DNA of 17,543 bases, taken from assembly GCF_001949145.1 (NCBI RefSeq), contig NW_019091383.1:198815-216357 (forward strand). The letters are read 5' to 3'. A program made the translations under genes and the position numbers. Source of the stretch: Acanthaster planci (Eukaryota; Echinodermata; Asteroidea; Valvatida; Acanthasteridae). Below the pieces are notes generated by a model. The model was not told where the DNA came from, ran no database searches, and worked only from the letters and a program-made list of their open reading frames with translations. This document shows, one piece after another, positions 1 through 8,200 of the stretch (position 1 is its first letter; each line of letters starts with the position of its first letter).

Positions 1-30
1 ATACGGCTCCGATTTCGGAGACCCCGGCTG
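1..30 (+). CDS. Possible partial exon at left edge of the lysine-rich gene
   Basis: The first 30 bases read in one frame as TAPISETPA and end one base into a codon, at a donor of the form CTG|GTAGTG. That phase joins exactly with the two leading bases of the exon at 339 to give a valine (…ETPAVPAEEGDEK). Phase agreement and composition are the only support. The donor is weak and the exon is cut by the window edge. Confidence 0.35.
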
Positions 31-2246
31 GTAGTGGTTAAAGACCATGACAGACTATGACCCCTTTGCACTTATGTGAAAGCAGCTTGTGAAACAAGCA
101 TATGAGGCCTAAGGTCTGGTCAGAAAATGTTTATATAACTTATGGTACTGAGATTTCCTACGACTTCTTGCATGTTATCGTCTTCACTATTACTACTGTA
201 TGTTCTAAGTTTGTATGTGTCAGTAAAGAGTTGCAAAACCTTCGCAGTATTGAGGAGGCTTTGAAGAGAAACGTTTACATCCCATTGTATGCTTGTCAGT
301 TTTACCTTGTCTTGGTTGCTTGATGAAGGTGTTGTCAGTGCCCGCTGAAGAAGGCGATGAGAAGGCCAGCGAGGCGGGCAAGAAAGCGGGAGGTCAGAAA
401 TCGGCCAAAACAGGCAAAGACAGCAAGAGCGAGAAGGCAGACAAGCCAAAGGTGAGTCATGCCGACAGAAGACAAGAAGTAAACAGCTACGGATGGGTGG
501 CCCAGAGAAAGATGTTGAGACTGAGAAGGCAGCAGATCAAAGGTTAATCGTGTCTTTGGTGCAGAGCAGAACTGGAGGCCAGAGAAATTTAAAACTTGAG
601 AATATGCATGGTTTTCATCAAATTGTTCAGTGAAAAGTAACCATCCAAATGGCCAACCAGACTTCCTGTTTAATTTGAAATCACAGTTTGTCAAATCAGA
701 ACCATAAATTGGCAAATATATACCATTATTTGACCAGCTGAAACTATAGGCTGACACACTCAAGTTATGGGCTGGCTATTAACTCAAACAGTGGAATGTG
801 AGATTTAGTTTTCCACCTCACTTAGTTGATTACAGCAGCAGTGAGATTCAACCGCACCTTGATGAGAGTTTGCGTGGACTTGAACAGAGTCTGGCTCAAG
901 GCTCATTGCAACATAAGCACTGGCTGACTGGGTCATTCCTTGAACTTTGCCCTCTGACCCTCCTACTTGCTCAGGAGAAACCAGGTGGAGGCAAAAAGAA
1001 GAAGAAGGAGCCTGAGATTGAGTTGATCCACTCCCCGCCAGAGGTGACCGTGCTGGGCATGTACACTGTGGACCTCGGGAGCTTCGTAGACGGAGACTAC
1101 AGCCTGGAGGAAACATGCACCTGCCAGGGCGGAGCTCTGGATGCCGGGGAGGAGGAGGAAGAAGACAAGAAAGATGATAGCTTGGATTCCAAGAAGGTAG
1201 GATGACAGAGAGCAATGCTCGCTTCTTTCACAGACATAGGGCACTGTCAAATACACCACTTTTTCCAAACTGAGATGTACATTCCTAGCAGATATGAATA
1301 TTATATTGTCTTCAACTCATCAACACTGAGTGCCTCATTTTTTGTTTAACGTTGACATTATTAAGTCAAAAGCTGATTTCATTTTGCTTTTGGCAGGACA
1401 AGAAGAAGAAAAAGGAAGGTGGAGACAATGCCAAGGCTAAAAAGGGGAAGGACAGTAAGGATAAAGACAAGGACAAAGGTACCCGTTTGTTGATGTTTGG
1501 TTTTCTTCCCTTTCCATTTTGATCAGTGGTTGAACACAGCACCCTTGACTTTTATATTGGGTAGTTGAGAGTTGAGTTCCAGAGGTCATGTTTACCTAGT
1601 CCAACTGAACAGTTGCGACAAATTTGACGACTTTCAGGCAAAAAAACCGGCAAACCAGATAAGAAGGACTCCAAGATGAAGCGACCCGAGTCTCAACTCA
1701 GTGATGAAGACGACAGACAGGCTCCACCCCCTCCACTCAATGTACACATCCAGGTAAGTCAGAACCCCACCCCACTCAAATATCCATGTAAGGCTCCACC
1801 CCCTCCACTCAATGTACACATCCAGGTAAGTCTGAACCCCACCCCACTCAAATATCCATGTAAGACTTTGCACCCTCCACTCAATTTAAACATCCGTGTC
1901 AGTACTTCGCCCCTTCACTAGGTGTAATTATCCAGCTGAGTGCTCCACCCACTACAGGTAATGTAAACATCTAGATAAGGCTCCACCCCCTCCACTCAAT
2001 GACGTTTCCACCCCATCAAGGTAGAACTCCACCCCCTCCATTTTGTGATGACTTCACGCAAGACTTGCATGACTCTTCCCCTGTGAAATGTAGCACTTGT
2101 ATTCCGTGATACTGATCCCACGTCTTTTTGCTTTCTGACAGGTTGAGCTTCATCACTGGCTGACTGCTAGAGACTCTATCCCCAAACCACCTGTGGTCAA
2201 ACAGCCCGAGGATGACGGGAAGAGTGAAGCAGGAACACAGGGATAG
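1..2246 (+). CDS. Unrecognised lysine/acid-rich protein, 3' part of gene (join of 5-6 exons)
   Basis: I do not recognise this protein. The model joins 339-451, 975-1196, 1397-1478, 1638-1753 and 2142-2246, possibly preceded by 1-30. Every junction has GT/AG sites and matching phase, giving about 212 residues from 341 to the stop. Four exons are dominated by Lys/Asp/Glu/Ser runs such as KKGKDSKDKDKDKG, typical of disordered, highly charged tails. Exon 975-1196 holds a non-repetitive stretch (PPEVTVLGMYTVDLGSF, then EETCTCQ) that looks like folded beta strands. The last two exons join as PPPPLNVHIQ-VELHHWLTARD, again strand-like. The family could be a cilium-linked charged protein with a C2-like or beta-sandwich core, but that is only a guess. 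The 5' end is outside the window. The gene converges on TCTN2. Confidence 0.72.
31..338 (+). other. Probable intron
   Basis: This non-coding stretch lies before the acceptor at 337-338. A pyrimidine-rich tract (about 299-318) precedes the AG. I see no other feature; the short ORFs here are not gene-like. Confidence 0.4.
339..451 (+). CDS. Lysine-rich gene, exon with KASEAGKKAG tail
   Basis: The exon lies between acceptor TTGTCAG (ends 338) and donor AAG|GTGAGT (452). Two bases complete a split codon, then 37 codons read PAEEGDEKASEAGKKAGG… to …EKADKPK, ending in phase 0. It is about one third Lys with many Glu, Ser and Gly, and is predicted to be disordered. Confidence 0.7.
452..974 (+). other. 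Intron, no other feature seen
   Basis: This 523-bp phase-0 intron has a strong donor (GTGAGT) and an acceptor preceded by CTCCTACTTGCTCAG. No repeats or transposon ends are visible. Confidence 0.6.
975..1196 (+). CDS. Lysine-rich gene, exon with the only ordered-looking block
   Basis: The exon is 74 codons, phase 0 at both ends, between TTGCTCAG and AAG|GTAGGA. It opens with EKPGGGKKKKKEPEIELIHS, then has a hydrophobic, strand-like block with PPEVTVLGMYTVDLGSFVDG and a short Cys pair (CTCQ). It closes with a Glu/Asp/Lys run (EEEEEDKKDDSLDSKK). This block is the best query for finding the family. Confidence 0.8.
1197..1396 (+). other. Intron, no other feature seen
   Basis: This 200-bp phase-0 intron starts GTAGGA and ends TTTTGCTTTTGGCAG. 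Confidence 0.6.
1397..1478 (+). CDS. Lysine-rich gene, KDSKDKDKDKG exon
   Basis: The exon has 27 codons plus one base, reading DKKKKKEGGDNAKAKKGKDS followed by KDKDKDK. It starts after TTTTGGCAG and ends at AAAG|GTACCC. The phase-1 end joins exactly with the GC that opens the next exon, making a glycine. The sequence is almost wholly Lys, Asp, Gly and Ser. Confidence 0.75.
1638..1753 (+). CDS. Lysine-rich gene, exon ending in PPPPLNVHIQ
   Basis: The acceptor is GACTTTCAG (ends 1637) and the donor is the consensus CAG|GTAAGT (1754). After a split glycine the exon reads KKTGKPDKKDSKMKRPESQL, then SDEDDRQAPPPPLNVHIQ, ending in phase 0. The last 33 bp of coding sequence and the donor are copied 72 bp downstream, so use of the second donor (1826) would extend the exon to 1825 with 24 in-frame residues. 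Confidence 0.75.
1721..2040 (+). repeat. Minisatellite spanning the exon end and its splice donor
   Basis: A 72-bp unit starting GCTCCACCCCCTCC occurs at 1721 and, nearly identical, at 1793, with a degenerate third copy at 1865. Weaker CTCCACCC-type remnants continue at about 1941, 1979 and 2027. Each 72-bp unit looks like two related half-units of about 36 bp (CTCCACCC…CATCCAGGTAAG and ACCCCACCCC…ATCCATGTAAG). The array starts inside coding sequence and runs through the donor into the intron, so two perfect CAG|GTAAGT donors exist (1753/1754 and 1825/1826). Confidence 0.85.
2142..2246 (+). CDS. Lysine-rich gene, terminal coding exon
   Basis: The acceptor is TTTTTGCTTTCTGACAG (ends 2141). 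It is 34 codons plus TAG in phase 0, reading VELHHWLTARDSIPKPPVVK, then QPEDDGKSEAGTQG. No donor precedes the stop, so I take it as the true end. The stop abuts a 65-bp tandem array, so a repeat-driven truncation of a once longer C-terminus is possible. Confidence 0.7.
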   Translation, partial: VELHHWLTARDSIPKPPVVKQPEDDGKSEAGTQG

Positions 2247-2466
2247 ATGATGGAAGATGATTAGAGGATGGTTGGGGGCGGAGACACAGGCATTGATGGG
2301 AGGGGCATGTGATGATGGAAGATGATTGGAGGACAGTTGGGGGCGGAGACACAGGCATTGATGGGAGGGGCATGTGATGATGGAAGATGATTGGAGGACA
2401 GTTGGGGGCGGAGACACAGGCGTTGATGGGAGGGTGTGTCATGATGGAAGATAAATAGAGCATAGT
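2244..2466 (+). repeat. 65-bp tandem repeat, about 3.4 copies
   Basis: The unit contains GATGATGGAAGATGATT, GTTGGGGGCGGAGACACAGG and TTGATGGGAGGG. The GAGACACAGG block recurs at 2281, 2346 and 2411, exactly 65 bp apart; copies two and three are almost identical and the last is partial. It starts at the stop codon of the + strand gene, in its 3' UTR. The - strand ORFs here reflect only the repeat. Confidence 0.93.
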
Positions 2467-2506
2467 GGATACGCGAGTAGAACACAGGGATGAGGGAAGG
2501 TGATTA

Positions 2507-3185
2507 TTAGGGGCTGTCCATAAAGTGTACCCACAAAGGGGGGGAGGTTGGTGACATTGTGTATAGCATGCATACAGAGGGGTAGGGGATTCAAGGCAGT
2601 GCGTACCGTACGCAAACCCACTTCAGTTTAAACCACGCCCACTGCACAAGGTACACGACCATCGCAGGTACGTTAGTGTGCGGTCAATTGTCGTTATTTA
2701 TTCTTTTGATTTTACGTGTCGAGTCATCCTGAAAGACTCTTCCACAAAATTTTGCAGCCTGAAAAGTCTGAATTTATTTATGTATTTTGTGTCTTGACTC
2801 CTTTCAATCGTCTGATCGTATTAAGAACTGAAGCTGACACATACAGCCTGGTTTTCAAACGCGGAAGTGCGCAGATCGACGCTAAAAGCGTCGTATTGGG
2901 ATCCCTCTATGCACTTTCTCATACAGATAAATACCAGACTCGGCTTTTGTGCTTCAAAAAAACATCCAACCACAGCATTCTCCACCATCCATCTCACCAT
3001 TTATCCTCCTGCCCCAACGCCCATTATTAGTAAACCCCAACATTAATCGTGTGACAAAGATGGGCAGCGTCTACCAGAATTGTGGAACACTTATGCGAAT
3101 GTGGGAGAGGGGTTGGAGGTACTGTGTCCGCCATGCGTACAGGGGGTTCTGAAGCGTACGTACGTACTTTATGGACGGCCCCTTA
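2507..3185. mobile_element. Non-autonomous PIF/Harbinger-type element (MITE) with TTA target duplication
   Basis: The left end GGGGCTGTCCATAAAGT (from 2510) and right end ACTTTATGGACGGCCCC (to 3182) are inverted repeats with one mismatch over 17 bp. TTA flanks both sides (2507-2509 and 3183-3185). A TWA target duplication with G-rich ends is the hallmark of PIF/Harbinger. The 673-bp body encodes no transposase; the 104-codon ORF at 2716-3030 has no family features. Subterminal parts are G-rich and contain GTACGTACGTAC. Confidence 0.82.
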
Positions 3186-5057
3186 GAAGAATTTTGTTCT
3201 CTCATCTGTGACCTGCTTTAAGTTGGATGTAACAAGCCCTTGTGGTAATTCTTGCTCCGTAGTCACGGCTGCTTGACAAGTCACGGTCTCACTGGGAAAA
3301 CAAGCCTTGAAATGGCCGGCACAGATGAACCAAAGTTTCGATCTAAAATCCAACTTATTTAAAAAATTTCTGAGAACTAAAAGGTAAATAGCTGTATAAA
3401 GGTTGAATGTAATCCGATTTTGTGTGGTGGTTAAATATCATTCAGTGAGTCGTTGAAAAACTTGTACAGAATTTTGAAAATAAATCTGATCCTCACTGAC
3501 TTCTCGATGTTTCAATACAGTTTTGGACTTGTAAACAATTTATATTGGCAACATTTTGCACTACCTTGTGGATGAAGAAAAATAACAGAACTCACAAACT
3601 TTGGTGAAATGGAGAGCAGGTGCGCTTTCTTGTTTCACTGCATCCCTTTGTTACAGAATTCATTTTGAAACTGAGGTCTCAGTTATCGACTAGCAAAAAC
3701 ATTTTGTCTCCAAAGGTAAAATTGAAGACTTGGTTGTTTTTGATATTTTTGGTTCATGGGATTTTATTTCAGTATACATGTGTCAAAAGGACTCACCTGA
3801 GCAATCATATTTAAAGGCCAAAAGCAAAATTTTAGTGCATTACTTGAGAAATATTAACTCGGATGGATTGGTCTTGAGGAATTAAGTCTTCACGAGCTTT
3901 GCACCTGAAAAACTCATTAAAATATGGACACGGAGGGTTTAAAAATTCAACTGTTACCTACACAAAATGGCTCTCGATTTGCCCAAATTTTGAACAGGTT
4001 TTCTTTTTTTTAATATTAAATAATATTAAAAAACCATATTTACAACGTTTTCTTCTACACACAAAAGAAAAGCAAACTCTTCACAGCACTTGAAACTAAA
4101 TGGAAAACAATCTCGATATTTACAAAAATATCCACAAAAGATTTTGGAAAACAATATTTCCGTTTGCTGACATTATTTCCTTGAATAAAACAAGAAATTC
4201 TTTGCCATTTAGTGGCATATATTTAAAAACATTGTTCCCAGGCCTGTGAAGAAAAGCCATACGCATTAAATATTCAGGAGAATTTCTTTGCAAGCTTTTG
4301 GATAACCCCAAGGACACAGTTTTCATAAATATATGTCTTATCAGAGAAAAAAAACTCACTACACCTACATACACATCTCACAAACATGTCAAGCAAGAAA
4401 ATCCTTGGTGTCCAATTTTATGAGTTACTTGTGAAATCATTTCAATTGCTACACAAAAATTCACGTCACTGCACATATTGACAAAGGAACTCCTGGAAAT
4501 CTAATCAAATCTAGAAATAATATATTTGTTGGCTGAATAAAGACTTACAGGCTTCTGACATTTCTTTTGAATTAAAGTTTGAAGCCAACTCTGCCTTGCA
4601 AATAACCATGGGTATTTCTTATATGCAGTTCTCAATATCAGTTGTTCCTACAACACGAATGCCGAGTAATTCTGACCTTTCTGTGCACCTTAGTGGGGGG
4701 TACTGTATACACCTCTCATAACAAATATTAAGGACGTGTCTGAATTAACTGGCTACGGCTAAGAGAAAAGGAATACCACTGGCTCCCATAGGTGCACTTT
4801 TTAGTTTAAGCCACAGCCACAACTTTGGACACTGCCTTGAATAGTCACAATTAGCTGGTTCCCATTGGCGAATGAGTGCAATCTAATAGCTACCAGGGAA
4901 GTGCTCCTATCATTGTAATTTTAAAGAGTTAATATATGAATGCAAAAAAAGGATTTCCCTTTATCTTGGTCCTGAAACGTGAAAATGGGTCAGAATGTGA
5001 AGTATATCTATGAATTTTTGTGTAAAATTGAAAAAAAAATCAATTTGACAAATGTGG
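3186..5057. other. Convergent intergenic region / 3' UTRs; no further gene seen
   Basis: This is A+T-rich sequence between the two stops. It holds no plausible spliced coding segment, only short low-complexity ORFs. On the - strand, the first downstream poly(A)-type hexamer of TCTN2 is ATTAAA (complement of 4009-4014), then AATAAA (complement of 3763-3768). On the + strand an AATAAA sits at 3479-3484, beyond the MITE. None is confirmed as a cleavage signal. Confidence 0.5.
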
Positions 5058-5241
5058 TTAGATAATGAATGACCAAGGTTTTGTAACCACCATATACACA
5101 ATTGTAAGAAAGATGACAAATACCGCTACGCCAACGGTGTACGTCCTCGAGTCACCTTGGAAACGCAACGAGAGTGGAAACAACAATTCCTCTTCACACT
5201 GGTCGTAGTCACAACGTAAGGGGCGCTGAAATTCAGTAAGA
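5058..5241 (-). CDS. TCTN2: TCTN2 exon M (last): membrane anchor and stop
   Basis: It encodes LTEFQRPLRCDYDQCEEELL, FPLSLRF, a hydrophobic helix (VGVAVFVIFLTIVYMVV) and TKPWSFII, with stop TAA at 5058-5060. Phase fixes the acceptor as TTCATTTAG (AG at 5242-5243); the CAG 16 bases further in (exon start 5225) would break the frame with exon L. The single helix with a very short tail makes this a type I anchor with the body lumenal/extracellular. Confidence 0.95.
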
Positions 5242-8200
5242 CTAAATGAACACAAAAAAGGGACCCAAATTATCCATTGAATTACTGTTCGGTCATCTTG
5301 ACAAATTTAGTCTAGAGTAAAGTCATGCATGAATTCAAGGGTATCACTAAGGTATTTACCAAGATATATTAGGCAGATTCTACTTGAATTTTAAGCATGG
5401 CCTCTTTTTGTTTCATTTCCAGAAAGGGGTCTGTTAAGCTCTTACCAGATTTGCAACTGGGAATTTTGAGTCACGAAATTAATTTTTCAAGTTAATTTTT
5501 GATCAATATGATGTAATTTTTTATGAAAAAGAAATGAAAATTTCATAATATAATTTCTGTGATACGGTATCTCAGGTTCCAAGTTATTCTGCTTCCTGAA
5601 AACACCCTAGAAACAAACTTCAATTTGTTTCATTGGCAAATGTTGACTTCTGAATTGTCCATTTGGGAGTTGGTTTTGGGTAATTCATGTTGGCCATTTT
5701 GACTGGCATTCAGCCAGCAGACCAGTCTTAGAGGTGAAACCCAACTTCATGCTGGAACACCAGGTGCGTCAAGTTTGGGTGGAACTTACGTGAAAGTGAC
5801 AGTGCTGGTTACAGGGAAGGACTGCACCCAGTCTGTGGTCTCGTTGGAAGTCTGCTCAAGATTGCAGACAAAACCGTTGGCACCAGTGCACTGAAGCTTG
5901 ACAGTAGATTTGGTGTACCTGTGGGTATTGTGAAATATCAGACTTCAATGTCAGGAGTTTCTGAGAAGTGTCAATTTAAAGAGTTTGCTGTTTTCACCAT
6001 TTACAGTTCATGCACACCAACGTGAGTATGATGAGCATGTGTCAGTGGGATGGGATTTCAAGAAGGGTATTCCCATTACACAGTGCCAAAATGACTGTCA
6101 GATATTCTACAAAAAGGTTTGACGTTAACCATATGCTGCCGGGTTTAATTTGAAGTTGCATGAAGTATACCCGGGGGATTTTCAAGATTTTCCTTTTTCA
6201 AAATTCTTCCAAAATTCATAACTTCATTTACTGGACGTTTACACCCACACGAAGGACTGTCTGGTGGTTACTCTAATCTGACAGACATCATCTATTGAGG
6301 CCCAAGTATTTCAGCCAGGCCTGCCGCCTTGTAAGGAGAGCCCAGATTGTGCGGTGTTGCGTAATGTCCTTTGTTCCCGAAATTGGCCCAGTGCGTTGCT
6401 GAATGGCAGTTATGTCTTTCAAATGTGGACCAGATTAGCGTGCATCGGTATTGTATCGCTCATCACTGGAGCACTTTTGTCCCCAGTGGTAATCCGCTCG
6501 TGCTGAATGCCACAAATAGTGGTATAATCATTCAAAACAATGACAAATTTCCTCCACTATTGACAACTGAAAAAAATTTTGGCAATTCCCAGCAGCTTGG
6601 TCTTTTGTTCCGAGTACGGTATCAGGCAGCCCGGCTATGTGTATAAACCCAAGGAGTCTGGTTCCGGAGCCCCGGAAACCCCTTGTTAAAAAACAAGAAG
6701 ACAACAATGCCAAATTCCAGAAAATGTCGAGGCAGGTAAAATTCTGCATCCCCCAAGTTTTTTATGGTTAAAAAGCTTCACAAGGGCCAGCCAAGTAAAT
6801 TTAATGGTGCCATCCTAAAAGAGAATAAGTCTCCAACTGATTCTCAAAGTACTTGGAACAGCCTAATAAAAAGAAAAATGAAAATATTACGACCGACAAA
6901 GAAGGGTAATTCATACGTTACGTATGCTGCTAATATCTCGTGTTGGATGACGGAACCGTATTCTCCAGCATTTGCGTACAAAATCTCAATGTTGACTCCA
7001 GTTGGTACGTCATAGCACAATCCCTGCAGAAGTTCAAGGGGACTTGACATGGTCTCATTGGTGGGCTCAGCTGTTGTCATCTCGCCTGTTGTCATGGCTT
7101 CCGTTGTCGGGGGGAGCTCGGTTGGGATGGCAAACTCACCAGCCCTGAGGAGAAATTGTAGTATCAAAATTGACAAAAATTTAAAAGAGAGACACAAACT
7201 CTACCCGTGGGCAACAGGCAAAAGTACATGACCCATTAAAGAGGAATGGTCCGTACTTTTTCAACCATATTCTTAATAGCATTCTGAAGTCACTGTCGGT
7301 GCTCAGGTATCTGTGGATGTAAAATTCATGTGTTCATAAAAAAAAAACACCCAAGACACAGTTAATTTGAAAATTTTCTAATTTAACTAAACTGAAGTTT
7401 GCACAGGCAAAATTTTAGTTTATGGCACACTACCGAACACCATGCAAGCATTCTAATTGCCCTTGGATGAAGGTTGGCTTTAACTGATGCTCTGCTTTAA
7501 GCGATGGGGCTTCCTGATGTACATTCCATTAAGAGATGTCACGAGGTTTACAGGTCAGGAGGCAGGACTGGCATGATTTCATTATTTGGTAAGTCACCAG
7601 AGAGAAATCTTTGTCAAAAGAGGACATTTTAGATAATCAAGGAAGAGGTTTATGTCAACTTCGCCAGCCCTGGACACCTCTACGGTGGAAGGCAGTCAAC
7701 CCAGAAGGACTCACTTGAAAACCTGGGCCCAGTTTTCTTCGTTCCTGATGTCAGCATCGCCAACCCTGCCGATCCTGTCTGCTGCCACCATGGACATGAA
7801 CTCAGACAGCATGACCTCCCGCAGAGTGCTGCAGTTACTAAACCGGCTCCAGCCTAGCCGGAGAATGCAGCCAGAGAAGTGATCCTCGCCAAAGGTGACA
7901 TCAGCCAAGCTGGACTGGGAGCAAAGACTCCCTGGGCCTTTGAGAAGGAAAAGCAAAGGAGGTGCCAGAGTAGTTTGATCAACCGGTTAAGAAGGGGTCC
8001 AAATTTTGAAAGCTGCCAAGCACATCAAATATCTGCTTAAGAGGGAGAGGTTACCGGCCAAACTACTGTTTATCAGTGGCTGGTTTCCTGCAGTTTTACT
8101 AAGCAAGCAAAGTTGCTAAGCAATATCTTCTACTCAGTGGCTTTATGAAACACTGGGCCAATTTCAAAGAACTTCTAATCAAGTAGATCTGCAATTTGAA

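Noticed and set aside
335-763. 142-codon - strand ORF
   Set aside because: It is antisense to the lysine-rich exon and its intron, with no splice sites that fit it.
1638-1921. Exon 1638 read through into the intron to the stop at 1919-1921 as the normal gene end
   Set aside because: A strong donor at 1754 and a strong in-phase acceptor at 2141 join to a sensible terminal exon; read-through is possible only as an isoform.
2244-2466. Possible CRISPR-like array
   Set aside because: The 65-bp units are directly adjacent with no spacers, in a eukaryotic intron-bearing gene context.
2016-2485. Several - strand ORFs with repeated SSNHLPSSHAPPINACVSAP
   Set aside because: They only translate the 65-bp tandem repeat and have no splice or coding support.
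2716-3030. 104-codon ORF inside the MITE
   Set aside because: No transposase or other family features; length is within chance for this sequence.
4120-4374. 84-codon - strand ORF downstream of the TCTN2 stop
   Set aside because: It lies in the probable 3' UTR with no acceptor joined to TCTN2 and no recognisable features.
5058-5225. Last TCTN2 exon starting at the nearer CAG (5225)
   Set aside because: It would need phase 0, but exon L ends two bases into a codon. The acceptor at 5242-5243 restores the frame.
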